Shown: one piece after another, positions 1 to 11,240 of the stretch | How the letters are laid out: each line of letters begins with the position of its first letter | Numbering within the stretch: position 1 is the stretch's first letter | Source of the DNA: Orientallactaga sibirica | Lineage: Eukaryota; Chordata; Mammalia; Rodentia; Dipodidae | DNA length: 64,000 bases | Assembly: GCA_036365145.1 (NCBI GenBank) | Contig: JAEOAD010000048.1 | Location: forward strand, 13,290,501 to 13,354,500 | Reading direction: 5' to 3' | The notes under the pieces: generated by a model | Seen by the model: only the letters and a program-made list of their open reading frames with translations | Database searches by the model: none | What the model was told of the DNA's origin: nothing | Made by a program: the position numbers and the translations under genes

Positions 1-529
1 TGCATTTATGTATGAATGTGTGTCTGTGTACACATGTGTGTGGTATGACTGGCTTGTATGTGTATATACATGCCTTTGTGTGTATGTTGCTGTCTGTATC
101 CTCCCCCTCCACAGCCATCAGCCAATGCAGTCTACATTCCTAAAACAGAACCCGCATGCCCAGCAACTAAAACAAAACAAGGAACTGGAACAAAAAGAAA
201 AAAAAAAAAAAGTTCCCCTATCCATCTTCAGAATGCAAGGGAAGGTGAGAAGTCTTAGGATTAAACTCACATCCCCAGAGTGGAGAAGGTAACTTTCATG
301 AAGTATTACACGCTAGGACTCCATGTCACTTGTGTCATTAGGGGGAGACAAGGCTTTGCTATGTTTACATAATGCTAGCAGCTCCTGGCAGGTGGGTCCT
401 AACTCGTCCAGCAAGTTTTCCATTTCACTGAAGCCTTAATGGGAGCTCCTGAGCCCACGCCAGGTCAGAACGGGGAGGGGCAGCTGTGTTAGTCGCCAGA
501 CAACCACAGAAAGGGTTGCGAAACCAAGG
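1..529. other. Unique spacer, TG-rich at the left edge
   Basis: The first 90 bases are rich in TG/TA steps (degenerate dinucleotide repeat). A 13-base A run lies near 200. The rest is ordinary unique sequence; open frames here have no recognisable protein. I see no gene. Confidence 0.5.
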
Positions 530-605
530 CCAATCCCGAACCCTCGATTCCTTATCTGTCCAATAGGGAGGTTGGACTTGAGCTCTGGCCCAGCACCAGC
601 TCACT
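530..605 (-). mobile_element. MIR remnant
   Basis: Contains the reverse complement of the MIR core, recognisable from 'ttccttatctgtccaatagg', which corresponds to the conserved 'atagatgagg' region of MIR. Old and diverged; boundaries approximate. Confidence 0.5.
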
Positions 606-785
606 GATGAGATGACTCCTCCGTAAGGTTCATGGGCTTTTGGTCGGTATTAGGAAGTCCTCAGTGACAAGCTGGGTTAATAGACAACTTGTGACATAGC
701 TAAGAAAGATGACACGGAATCCTAGAAGAGAAAGAAATCAACCAACTTCAGTAGATTTTAGTTTAATTTGGTGTTTTTTGTTTAA

Positions 786-982
786 TATTTTATTTATTTG
801 CAGAGAGAAGGAGAGAAATAGGGGGAGAGCAAGGGCACACCAAGACCTCCAGCCACTGCATACAAACTTTAGATTCATGTGCCACTTTGTGCATCTGGCT
901 TTATGTGGGTACTGGGGAATCAAACCTGGGTTGTTAGGCTTTGCAGGCAAGTGCCTTATCTGCTGAGCCATCTCGCCAGCCC
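786..982 (-). mobile_element. DIP-like (B2-superfamily) SINE
   Basis: Reads, reversed, from 'ggctggcgagatggctcagc' through the B-box-like region and the conserved 'agatgcacaaagtgg' body to an AAATAAAT tail. Essentially full length. It abuts a B1 in the same orientation. Confidence 0.85.
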
Positions 983-984
983 TG

Positions 985-1161
985 GTTTATTTATTTATTT
1001 ATTTTTGTTTTGTTTTTGGTTTTTCAAGATAGGGTCTCACTCTAGCCCAGGCTGACCTGGAATTCACTCTGTATTCTCAGGGTGACCTTGAACTCATGGC
1101 GATCCTCTTACCTCTGTCTCCCGAGTGCTGGGATTAAAGGCGTGCGCCACCACGTCCCGGC
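985..1161 (-). mobile_element. B1 SINE
   Basis: Full-length reversed B1: T-rich head, 'gagtgctgggattaaaggcg' near the right end and 'cgtcccggc' at the 5' end of the element. Inserted next to the DIP-like element, sharing its T-rich tail side. Confidence 0.9.
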
Positions 1162-4158
1162 TTCCTGGTTTGGTTTTAATTGAAGAAGGGTAAACCCTTT
1201 GCTCTTGGCTCCTGCACAATCCCTTCCTTTCATCCGGCCTTGGAAAGAATTTTAAGCAGGTGACTTCTAGTTTAGGTGGGTTTGGGGATCATTGGATGTC
1301 ATCAAAAGGGGGAGGAAATGTGTTATTTGCCATCACAGAATGAGAGGCTGCCTCCCTTTTCTCATGACAAGAATTTCACCCAGGATGGCAGAAGGGGGTG
1401 TGTGCAGTTTACAGAGCTCAAACCTGATTGGGACTCGCAACGCAGATGCTCCCAGTACCAAGGCCGGCACTTCCTTCTTCATGCTGGAAAAATGCCAGGA
1501 CCCCCTCCATTGCCCCCCTCCCCCGCTCAGGATGAACCCTGGAGCCAGCCCTGGAATAGCAGAGGACGTGTGAGGCCTGGCTGGATGCCTCTCCAGGTTT
1601 GTTTACATTCCATTTGATGAGGAGCCTGTCACCTCTGTCCTCCGCACCTCGCAGCCTGTGTGTAACTCCAGGTCCCGTGTGTGGAGGGAATGGCATGGAG
1701 GCTCATCAAAGCGTCATTTGCCTGCAGCCAGGAATTCTACCTATTCCAGTGGCACCCACGCAGGATTTGAGGGAAAGATGTCTTAATCCATCTCTCGTCA
1801 CTCCCACAAGGACTTCCTTCCTCTTGAGAGGTAGGAGGATGGGGCAGGAACAGCACAAGAGACTTTTTAGCAGACAATACTTGGCATAAAACAGGGAACA
1901 GAAAACCCGCTGAGTCCCTGTTGGGTGACAACAGAGGAACCAGGTCTGGTCCTCGGTGGGAGTTGACAGGCCTGCCTGGATTCAGAGGAAATAAAGCAAT
2001 GGGAGGTTTGAACTCCCAGTCCCAGGAAAGACGCTTGACTCTTTTTGACTCAGGTGCTGTTGTTCAGAGGTGTTGATTAGAGGAGGAGCTAGCTCTGGAG
2101 AAATCCTGACTCATGCTGGGCATTTATCTGGCCACGTGACACCATAATCTTGAACTTAGTAGCTCGTGCCAGTGCCCTGAGCCATTTTCTGATGTAAAAC
2201 AAATATTTGAGTCTGAAGTACAGGGTGAAGCTGCAGAGCACTTGGAAGATTTTTTGCATACATTCTCTCCAGGCGCCTTGGGAGAGCTTTCTTTGTGGGC
2301 CTCGTCTACATAAAAACCTTGTTCGACAGGTAGATTGCCCTGGAAGCGGGTGACTTCATACATGAAGAATGCCTGGCTGAGCCCTGCTGTTCAGTTTGTG
2401 TAATTGGTGCCTAAACAAACAAACGGAAAATCCAAAAGCATTCCCCCTCCCCTCCCCAGCCATGGAAATATAGCCCGGGTGTTGTGGCCAAGGAAGTTTC
2501 CTTCTCCAGCCATGGAGGAGCCTGATGCCAGCCTGGTGTTTTCTAGCCCAGAGACGTTGGAGGAGACAGGCTCTGGCCCCGTCTCTGTTGTAGGCAAGAT
2601 GTATGATAAGGGTAACGTCACCTCTCCAAAGGCGTTAGTTTTCTCACCTGGCAAACTATGTTCAAGGTCCCATCCCCACTACTTTCAAGCTTGGTTATGT
2701 CCGGAGGCATCTGGAGCTTGTGGCTGCAGCTCTAAGTCCCATGTGGGGTTTGAGTCTCCTTGGAAGTGTGGGGGGCGCGGAGGAGGGGGGTGGAATGAGG
2801 TACTGTGCAGCCAGAGCTCAGGTCTTGGAGTGAAGGGAGCTGGTTCTCAGAATCACCTTCCTCCTTCCTGCACAGGTTCTTCATGATGATTTTTAAGTCA
2901 TATTGCCTGGTCTATCAGAAAACCAACCATCACTGGAAGCCATCAGATCTGGAAGAATCAATGGGAGCTTGTGGGAGGAGGGCATCTGAGGGGAACAGGA
3001 AACAGGAAGGCTCCCCAAAGCCATAGTTTTCTTAGCAGCTCTCATACAATAGGTCCAGTACTCATGTCTCCAAATTCTGCCTTCTTTCTGCCCTTCCTCC
3101 CCTCATCCCTCCCTCTCTCTCTCTCTACTTTTCTCCCCCCTCAGAGATCACATTTCCTTTGCCTTTGAGCACTATCTGTATCTCAAATTTAAATCCTACC
3201 CCCACCCCACCCCCCACCCAGCTGTATCTTGGCAATGAAACCCCTGTGTTCAACTCCTCTGAAGTTACATAAGTCCTGCATTCAAAGAGAGAATTGACTC
3301 AGCGGAATGGTCTTGACTCAGCCCTCCAAGTTGGCCACAGGGGGACCAAATTCTCCAGTCTTGCCTTTGGCCAAATTCCCATTGAAATGCAATGCCCAGT
3401 AAGAACTAGCAGCTTCAGACATATAATTATGAACAAAGGATTTTAAAAAGCTAGAGGGCCAGAAATAGGAATCCATATTTCGCTATCAGCAATCACTACA
3501 TCAGCTTAATTGTCCTTGCGCCTGCCCAGGCAGGCAGACCACCCCCATGTGTGCCATCTCCTAGGACCTGCCCTTTCAAGGTCAAGGGGTCAAGCTCATC
3601 TCTCAGAGAGCTGGAATCATGGTTATTTGCTCATCGACCCCTATGTCTCACCACTGCCTGCGCTTTTATTATCTGGCATTTTAATTACTTGCTATATATT
3701 ATGAGAATGAAAAGGGAAACCAAGAAATGCTTAAAATGCTGAGTCATGATGGGAACCCAGAAGGAATGACCGACAAGGCATTTAGGGAACAAGGAGAAAT
3801 GCTGGTCTCTGGGTATTAACGCTGGTGTATTCTGGAAAATGGTTCCTCTAAGATCACAGCGCTTGGCTCTCGAAATGGCTCTAGAAATAAGGGGCTAAAA
3901 GGGCAGAAATGTAAAGTCACTAATGATTTTCCAGGTGTCTCCACCCTCGCTCTACATGAGGAACACATGGAGACCCACCCATGGAAGGAGGCTCTCTGGA
4001 GGGTGTGGCTGAGGCATTAATATGGTTTGAAGGATCTTAGTTAATTTTGGTGCACCGGGAGACCAAAACACCATAAGCTGTTTGGCCAGAGAAGGCTGTT
4101 GGGAGGTGTTCCAAGAGCTGAAAAGAAATTGTGCCCTCAGCACTGTTTGTATCTGATG
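1162..4158. other. Longest stretch with little repeat content; no gene recognised
   Basis: About 3 kb without SINEs. It carries several open frames, the longest a 160-codon plus-strand frame at 2,404-2,886, rich in Ser, Pro and Gly and matching no protein I know. A CT-rich tract lies at 3,080-3,140 and a C-rich run near 3,200-3,220. The segment 3,480-3,760, with TTAATT and TTTTAATTA motifs, has the look of constrained non-coding DNA, but that is only an impression. No convincing splice-site-bounded exon was found. Confidence 0.45.
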
Positions 4159-4159
4159 G

Positions 4160-4275
4160 TAATCCCAGTGAAGGACACACTCCTGTTAAACCCGTTTATA
4201 GATGAGGGCACCAAGACTCAGGGACTTGTCCAAAGCCAATAAAGTGAGATCTAATATGGCTGGCCACCTATACCA
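4160..4275 (+). mobile_element. MIR remnant
   Basis: The run 'tttatagatgagggcacca' followed by 'agactcagggacttgtcca' matches the MIR core in the forward direction. Diverged, with no preserved ends. Confidence 0.6.
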
Positions 4276-5061
4276 GGGAGGCAGGGCAAATACCAAGGTA
4301 ATCACACACAGGCTGACCCTCACGTTGGTATATTTGATAGAGGAACGAATGACTGAAAGCTAAAAGCACAGTGTGGCAACTGTCGTGGAACTACCCCACG
4401 GGAGACTGCGGATAGGTTTTGCATAGTGCCGTTAAGCCAGGCATTGAAAACACGAGCTCTGGACTCTGTCAGGTACTGATGGCCACAGGGTTGAGGTACG
4501 AGGAGGCGGTTCCAAGGGAGACAGCCTGGAGCACAGAAATCCAAGAATAAGCTGAGAACTGGCAATGAGCCCACTAAAAGAAAGTGGAGGACAAAAAGCA
4601 ACACAAGACTAGAAAGGCCATTTGTCCTAGCTTCGGGGAGCTTTGGAAGGATCTAGAAGGCTATAGGACACTCCTGCAAGTTTCTGAGCAGGGTGTGCTA
4701 GGGACGGAGTCTCGGGAGGGACCACAGCTAACTGAGAGGTTTTCTGCAGGGAAGCAAAGCAAAGCCAAACCACTGGGCTCTCAATGGATCCAGGACAAAG
4801 GGAAGAAGGCCCAAGACATCTGGGAAGATATTCCGCATACAGTCCTGAGCTCCAAGCTTGTGTGTAGCCGCTCTCATCTTCTCATAGAACCCACTTCCTG
4901 TTGAGCCACCCGCATGGCACAGCTTCTCTTCATTAGCTGCTCTTGCCATTATGGTCGAGTTTTTTTTTTTAATGCAAAGAGGTTGTGTGGCTACTCTTTC
5001 TACATATTTTGGATTCCTGCTACTCATGTGTCTATTAAGACATTGTACTTTTTCTTTTTTT

Positions 5062-5262
5062 AAAAAAAATTTTATTTATTTGCAAGCAGAGAGAGAGAGA
5101 AGAAATAGAATATGGGCACTCCAGGGCCTCGAGCCCCTGCAAACAAACTCCAGACACATGCGCCACCTTGTGCACCTGGCTTACGTGGGTTCTGGGGAAT
5201 CAAACCTGGGTCCTTAGGATTGTAGGCAAGTGCCTTAACCACTAAGCCATCTCCCCAACCCT
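5062..5262 (-). mobile_element. DIP-like SINE, first of a pair
   Basis: Full-length reversed copy with an AAATAAAT-type tail on the left and 'ccatctccccaaccc' on the right. With the next element it is flanked by repeats of 'cattgtactttttc' (5,041 and 5,447), the target duplication for the pair. Confidence 0.85.
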
Positions 5263-5274
5263 ACTTTTTCTTTT

Positions 5275-5446
5275 TTAGATTTATATATATTTATTTGCAG
5301 GTGGAGGGGGTGGAATGGGCATGCCAGGGCATCCTGCAAACAAACTCCAGATGCATGCGCCACTTTGTGCATCTGGTTTTATGTGGGTATGGGTCATTAG
5401 GTTTTGCAGGCAAGTGCCTTAACTGCTGAGCCATTTCTCCAGCCCC
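5275..5446 (-). mobile_element. DIP-like SINE, second of a pair
   Basis: Reversed copy with a shortened body (internal deletions around the B box). 'ctactttttctttttta' repeats on its left, so it apparently used the same target motif as its neighbour. Confidence 0.8.
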
Positions 5447-5618
5447 ATTGTACTTTTTTCTCATGGTCTATGGTGACACATGATATTTGATTTTCCCATA
5501 AAACATGAGAATACAGGATGCTGGCCTCAGAATGACCTCTTTATATTTCCATTGGAGAGCTTTTATCTGGGCCTGGAATTCTGGGGCTGTGACCACTTGT
5601 GGCCAATGAAAAGTGTTT

Positions 5619-5662
5619 ATTTTATTTTATTTTATTTTATTTTATTTTATTTTATTTTATTT
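5619..5662. repeat. (TTTTA)n microsatellite
   Basis: About nine uninterrupted TTTTA/ATTTT units. It lies in unique sequence, with no SINE attached. Confidence 0.9.
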
Positions 5663-6006
5663 TTACAGTTTTCTCTTAAGATTTCATGTAAGCTCTGTAT
5701 TCCCATGATGTACCTAGCCTTTCCTGTTAGGATGTACCCGGCCCAGCTTATCCGGTGACTTTGATGGTGACTTTTGGCTCACACCATGGACATCCCTTTG
5801 ACAAGAAACCATCCTGATGGATTATTAGCTTGGACATGAGTCACCTGAAAGATAGCTCTAGGCTATTCACTGTGCTCAGAGGAAATGGCTTGAAACCCCA
5901 TTTATTCTTTGCTTCTGCATAGGTTAATAGTGGGTAGATATTAACATATATATTGTAGTGCCACTTGATAGGAAAAATATTCTTCAATTAAAAACCTCTG
6001 TGTTTT
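5663..6006. other. Unique spacer
   Basis: No repeat, exon or regulatory structure recognised. Confidence 0.4.
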
Positions 6007-6248
6007 GGGCTGAAGAGATGGCTTAGTGATTAAGGCATTTGCCTGCAAAGCCAGAGGATCCTAGTTTGACTCTCCAGGACCCATGTAAGCCAGATGCACA
6101 ATGGGGTACATGTATCTGGAGTTTGTTTGCAGTGGCTGGAGGCCCTGGTGTGCCCACTTTCTCTCTCTGCCTCTTTCTCTCTCAAATAAATAAATAAATA
6201 AATAAAATTAAAATATATAAGAACAAAACAACAAAAAAAACAACAACC
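6007..6248 (+). mobile_element. DIP-like SINE
   Basis: Full-length forward copy starting 'gggctgaagagatgg', with a CT-rich segment and an (AAAT)n tail. Short target duplication 'ctgtgttt' on both sides. Confidence 0.9.
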
Positions 6249-6575
6249 CTGTGTTTGCAAGGCCCATAGAGGTATTATAGACCAATTAAAAGTCCAGCCA
6301 CCCCCGTAGTGAAAAATCTATAGAGGTGAGGTTGTATATCAGTAACTTTCTTGTTTGTGGGGCAAGATGTCCAACCAGACACAACTCATGGAAGGAAAAG
6401 GGTTTCATTTGGTTTACAGTTCCAGAAGGTAGAGTCCATCATGTCAGCGGAAACATGGCAGAAAGCTGGCGTCTCACCATCACATCAGCAGGGGGGAAAT
6501 CGAGAGCAGTGAATACTGAATGCTCAGCTTTCTCATATATAGACATAGACACACACACATCTATATATACATAAG

Positions 6576-6578
<3 letters not shown>

Positions 6579-6612
<34 letters not shown>
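6579..6612. repeat. (TG)n microsatellite
   Basis: About 16 uninterrupted TG units, preceded by CA and TA steps. It directly abuts the tail of the DIP-like SINE on its right. Confidence 0.95.
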
Positions 6613-6615
<3 letters not shown>

Positions 6616-6780
6616 TTATTTGAGAGAGAGAAAGAGAATGGTTGCATCAGGTCCTCTAGCCACTGCAAATAAACTCTAGACAAATGCACTACCTTGTGAA
6701 TCTGGTTTTATGGGGAAATTGAACCTGGGCTCTTAGGCTTTGTAGGCAAGTGCCTTAACCACTAAGCCATCTCTCCAGCC
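6613..6780 (-). mobile_element. DIP-like SINE
   Basis: Reversed copy with several internal deletions. Together with the (TG)n tract it is flanked by 'agctttctc' (about 6,532 and 6,783), a likely target duplication inside the LTR-like repeat. Confidence 0.85.
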
Positions 6781-6965
6781 CAAGCTTTCTCCCTTTTATA
6801 TAATCTAGGAACCCAGTCTACGGATGGTACCACCCATAGTCAGGGTGGATCCTCCCACCTCAAGTTGTCCAACCTAGAAAGTCCATCACAGACATGAACC
6901 AGAAATTTGTTTCCATGGCGATTCTAAATCTTATCAAGCTAACAATCAGAGATCAACCATCACAG

Positions 6966-7315
6966 GGTATTATGGTTTGAATATGAAATGTCCCCCACAG
7001 ATTCATATTTCAAATGATTGTTTCCCAGTTGGTGGTACTGGAAAATTTAAGAGATAGGATTTATCCAGAGGAAGTAGGTCACTAGGTGTGGGTCATCTGG
7101 AGTGTCTTATGCCTGGCTCCTTCTTATTGCTCTGCCTCTGCTTTCTGTCTAAAAAGTCAAGAACCGGGCTGGAGAGATGGCTTAGCGGTTAAACACTTAC
7201 CTATGAAGCCTAAGGACCCCGGTTCAAGGCTCGATTCTCCAGACCCACGTAAGCCAGATGCACAAGGGGGTGCATGCATCTGGAGTTCGTTTGCAGTGGC
7301 TGGAGGCCCTGGAGC

Positions 7316-7352
<37 letters not shown>

Positions 7353-7590
7353 CTGCCTATTTCTGTATCTCTCTCTCTCAAATAAATAAATAATAAAATA
7401 TAAAAAAAAAAAGTCAAGAACCTTCTCAGCCACATGTTCCCATGGCTATGATGGTCTGCCCATGCGCATAGTGCCCAACCACCAGAGATGGAACCCTCTG
7501 AAACCATGAGCCAAAATAAATCTTTTCTCCCTTACATTATTTCTTTCAGGTATTTTTGGTCCCAGCTATGCCAAAGTATCGAATACAGGG
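6966..7590 (+). mobile_element. MaLR-type LTR remnant, split by a SINE
   Basis: Begins with 'tatggtttgaatatgaaatg' and 'tcccccac', the usual 5' signature of MaLR LTRs. It contains 'gagccaaaataaatc', an LTR polyadenylation signal, near its end. The DIP-like SINE at 7,166-7,407 splits it. Confidence 0.5.
7166..7407 (+). mobile_element. DIP-like SINE with 15-bp TSD
   Basis: Full-length forward copy with a (CT)n expansion at 7,319-7,351 and an AAATAAATAA tail. A perfect 15-bp target duplication (aaaaagtcaagaacc) lies at 7,151-7,165 and 7,408-7,422. Confidence 0.95.
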
Positions 7591-7889
7591 AAGATTAAGG
7601 AAAGAAGTGTCCTTGGTCATTTGAGCAATACAAATTGACCCTTCGCCCCAGGAAACTATCCCTCACTGATGGTCTGCATACAAAATAGGTACCCTACTTA
7701 GCGTCCACCCCTCACAAAGTAACACCAAATCTCTTGCTCCCGAGACTCATGACCTCCCACGTGTACTTCACCTTGCTTATCTCCTTTCCCAGCTCCTGGC
7801 TTTCTCTCAGATCATCAGATTCTCACCTCTAACACACTGTTTTCAACTCAGATTTCCTATGATTTTTCTCATTTCTTTTGTAGCCCATT

Positions 7890-8119
7890 TCACCTTTATT
7901 TTTTTTATGAGAGCGAAAGAGAAAGAGAGGGAATTGGCACCCCAGGGCCTCCAGCCACTGCAATCGAACTCCAGAGATGTGGACCACTTTGTGCACACAT
8001 GTGACCTTGCGTGCTTGTGTCACCTTGTGCATCTGGCTTACGTGGATCCTGGAGAGTCAAACATGGGTCCTTAGGTTTTGCAGGCAAGTGCCTTAACCAC
8101 TAAGCCATCTCTCCAGCCT
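7890..8119 (-). mobile_element. DIP-like SINE, long variant
   Basis: Reversed copy of the variant with about 30 extra bases in the body ('cacacatgtgacc...'), between the B-box side and the 'gcatctggctt' motif. Similar long copies are at 10,737, 12,581, 14,734 and 61,828. Confidence 0.85.
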
Positions 8120-8159
8120 TTTATCTCTCTCTCTTTGTATGTTTGTTTGGGTTTTTGTT

Positions 8160-8232
8160 GTTTTGTTTCATACTAAAGATTGACCCCAGGGCCTTGTGCA
8201 TTCTAAGTACCCTGAGCTCCCTCAGCCCCTGT
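8160..8232 (-). mobile_element. ID-like old SINE fragment
   Basis: 'gattgaccccagggccttg' followed by 'ccctgagctccctcagcccc' matches the reversed tRNA-derived ID/B4 head. Short and diverged. Confidence 0.55.
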
Positions 8233-8324
8233 TACAACATTAGATGAGAGTCCATCTTCCTACCCTATTGGCTGCTTCTCAGATTTTCCCTAGAGATGCC
8301 GCTTTCTGTTTCCCTCTGAAATGT

Positions 8325-8361
8325 TTTTTTCTGTGTAGCACAAGCTGACCTTCAACTCTCA

Positions 8362-8400
<39 letters not shown>

Positions 8401-8528
8401 TTATTATTTGAGGTAGAGTCTTGCTCTAGCCCAGGCTGACCTGTAATTCACCATGCCCATTTCTCAACTCTCAATTTTCCTTCTGCTTCCCAGGTGTTTG
8501 GGTTACTGTGTGTGCCACCATGTCCAGC
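8325..8528 (-). mobile_element. Old B1 interrupted by a younger, internally deleted B1
   Basis: The outer element runs 'gcacaagctgaccttcaact' to 'gtgccaccatgtccagctc'. Between two copies of 'tcaactctcaatt' (about 8,352 and 8,464) lie an (ATT)n tract and a young B1 piece (gaggtagagtcttgctctag ... ttcaccatgcccat) that lacks its middle. Confidence 0.7.
8363..8408. repeat. (ATT)n microsatellite
   Basis: About 14 ATT units at the tail of the nested B1 fragment, probably expanded from its A-rich tail. Confidence 0.95.
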
Positions 8529-9256
8529 TCAAGGTGCTGCCTCTGAAGGAGTATATAATGTCAGGGTTCCCCCACACCATACCTTTTTCCTTTTTGTTTC
8601 ACTTGGACTGAATGAGACCTTTCTCTTCCCCAGTTGTTGACAGTTGAGTCCGTCTTTCTGTGGCAAAGTTATGCTTGGCTGGGCTTGTCCTTTGCTGGAA
8701 AGAATGAGGCTCTCCACTGCCACAGACCTCCCGACCCAGAGCTCATGCTGTCACTTCAGCCCGTCCCTCCCAAGCAACCAGGTGCGTGGAGGGTAAGGCT
8801 CGCTCTAAGTGCTCCAATTGCCAGCCCACCTGTGTTTTATCTTTGTTCCTGATCATGCTGAGTTATGGCAGATAAAAATGTATTCGTCATTCATTAATTA
8901 TTTCTTGAGTTTTAAACGCCCCCTACCACAGACCTGTCGTCACAGCATCACTCAAACATGATCCAAGAAGACAAAATTGTCAGGCAGCTAGCCAGATCTC
9001 ACATCCCAGCGTTCACTTCCTGTTGACTACTTCTGACTTGACCAACCTGTACCAGCCACTGCCCAGGGCACACCAGTGTCACCAGAAGCCCTGCTACATG
9101 CCTACTGTGACGTGAAGGTGAATGGATTGCTCTTCTCATTCCCTGGGACAAATTCAGTACCATCGCTTGTCAGGGGTACGTCCTGCCTCATGGAGCTAGG
9201 GACTGGAAGGAAGGCAGAAAGAAAGTTCACCTAAACTGCGAATGCACATAGGAACC
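8529..9256. other. Unique spacer
   Basis: No repeat family recognised. Short open frames on both strands show no protein-like pattern. No exon found. Confidence 0.4.
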
Positions 9257-9417
9257 TCTTTTTTTATTTCTTTGGTTTTTCCAGGTAGGGTCTCGCTCTA
9301 GCCCAGGCTGACCTGGAACTCACTCTGTCGTCTCAGAGTGGCCTTGAACTCTCGGTGATCCTCCTACCTCTGCCTCCCGAGTGCTGGGATTAAAGGTGTG
9401 CGCCACCACGCCCAGCT
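9257..9417 (-). mobile_element. B1 SINE
   Basis: Full-length reversed B1, with 'ccaggtagggtctcgctcta' on the left and 'gcgccaccacgcccagc' on the right. A conserved, apparently young copy. Confidence 0.9.
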
Positions 9418-10496
9418 TAACACCTTCAATTTTAAGAAGAGCCGTGTGCTCCCTTTGGTTCCAGAGACCCCGCTTATTAGCCAGCAAAAAATGGCCTTGT
9501 ACCAGAGCCTTCCAGACATGTTTGCCTTTTGGAAGTCCTGTTCCCAGTAGGTCCCAGTTATCTCATAGGATCCTCTGAACGCTGCAAAATGTGTGGTGCG
9601 GGAGGCATCGCTGGTGAGGAGTGTCATCCCCTGGAATGCCTAAACCCAGTGAAAAATCCTGGAAAGCACATTTTCAGAGGCTAACCTCTGGAATGGTGGG
9701 AGCCAGAGTTGGGTCTGTTACCTAACGTCAGGGTTAAATGATGGGAAGAGAATTGTGAGGATGCTTAAAGCCAATAAGTAGGGCTTGAGGTAGGGAGAGA
9801 AAGAGGGAGAGAGAAACCTTCAGGATCATCTCAATGCAGAGCAGCTACCCAGGTAGGTTGGGTTCAAACTCTATACGCTGGGGGGAACCTGTTGATTCCT
9901 TACAGGAGGGCCAGAAAGCAGGCTCTCTGCACAGACGTGAAGTTGCTAGGTCTTGCAACAACATCATGGGGCTGCAGAATGCCCTGGTTAGGGGGGCTTC
10001 ACTGCGGAGAGAGCAACAGAAGTGCAGACCCTGGCCAGTATGGCATTCTCTAGATTCCATACCTGCCAGCTCCCAGAGACCCTCTGTTCCTGACCATTGA
10101 ACGTAACTAACCATGGGAAGGAAGCCATGTTATTCATACTCTCAGTGCCCGCATTTGGCCTGTCTAGAAAGCAACTTCAATACTATCTTCTTAACAGTGA
10201 AAACAAATTGTGAAGGCCCATTTCCCCATTTCTTTCCAGAAAGAAATAGAATTTCCTGAGTGAAGCTTTGTTTCTGGGTTCCGTGCCTTTTCTGGAAGGA
10301 GGAGTTTAATGCGCCACATAGGGAGTCATTTAGAGCACTCGTCATGAAAGGAGCCTGGAGCTTGCATTGTACAAAGGTTTTCTTGGGAAGCTTGGCCTTC
10401 ACTGACACTCTCTGAATGACTCATTGTTCTCTCCATGTGAATGAGATTTCTTGTTGTCATGGTTACACTTAACAGTAATTCCATTCAACGCAATGA
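9418..10496. other. Unique spacer of about 1.1 kb
   Basis: Several 80-90-codon frames on both strands, none recognisable. A short GA-rich run lies at 9,790-9,815. No exon with both splice sites was seen. Confidence 0.4.
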
Positions 10497-10505
10497 CACA
10501 CACAC

Positions 10506-10558
<53 letters not shown>
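10497..10558. repeat. (GATA)n microsatellite
   Basis: A short CACACA run followed by about 13 uninterrupted GATA units, in unique sequence. Likely length-polymorphic. Confidence 0.95.
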
Positions 10559-10736
10559 TTAACGAGGACATCAGATTTGACCCCACATGTCTGAAAAGAG
10601 CTCTGATGCCTGCCTCTGGAGGTCCTGTTAGGTCCCTGTGGAAGCCTGTGCAGTTCCGGTTTCCACGCTTTTGCATCATTCATGTGGCAGCCTCTATGTT
10701 GGATCTAGAGACAGTGCAGTCAAGAAGTCAGTGTCG

Positions 10737-10976
10737 GGCTGCAGAGATGGCTTAGCAGTTAAGGCGCCTGCCTGCGAAGCCTAAGAACGCCTGTTTGATT
10801 CTCCAGGTCCCACGTTTAGCCAGACACAAAAAGTGACGCAAGCGCACAATGTTGCACATGCTCAAAAGGGGGTGCACACGTCAAGTTTGTTCACAGCGGC
10901 TGAGAAGCCCAGGCATGCCCATTCTCTGTCTCTCTCTATCATCTCTCTCTGTCTCTCTCAAATTAAAAAAAAAAAA
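10737..10976 (+). mobile_element. DIP-like SINE, long variant
   Basis: Forward copy with the extra segment 'gcaagcgcacaatgttgcac' in its body and a short A tail that runs straight into a B1. The two are probably a composite insertion. Confidence 0.85.
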
Positions 10977-11106
10977 GCTGGGCGTGGTGGCCCATGCCTT
11001 CAATCCCAGCACTTGGGAGGAGGATCACCGTGAGTTCAGGGCCACACTGAGACTATGTAGGGAAATCCAGGTCAGCCTGGGCTGGAGAGAAACCCTACCT
11101 TGAAAA

Positions 11107-11151
<45 letters not shown>
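10977..11151 (+). mobile_element. B1 SINE with a 42-A tail
   Basis: Forward B1 starting 'gctgggcgtggtggcccatg', ending in an almost pure A run of about 42 at 11,110-11,151. Such a long tail suggests a recent insertion. Confidence 0.9.
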
Positions 11152-11155
<4 letters not shown>

Positions 11156-11240
11156 GTGTTTGCCGTAAGAAGCTTAGAATGTACAAGGAAAACAAGACCA
11201 GGCAGTCTATCACAGTATCAAGACATGGCATAGGAAAGCC

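Larger units (their letters stand above)
6345..6962 (-). mobile_element. LTR-like repeat, probably MaLR type, interrupted
   Basis: Motifs such as 'ggtttcatttggtttacagt' and 'ggtaccacccatag' are typical of reversed rodent MaLR or related LTRs. It is split by a (TG)n tract and a DIP-like SINE. The family is inferred from remembered consensus features. Confidence 0.4.

Noticed and set aside
6007..6080. tRNA-like A and B boxes that might suggest a tRNA gene
   Set aside because: They belong to the head of the DIP-like SINE; no cloverleaf acceptor stem or anticodon arm of a functional tRNA is preserved.
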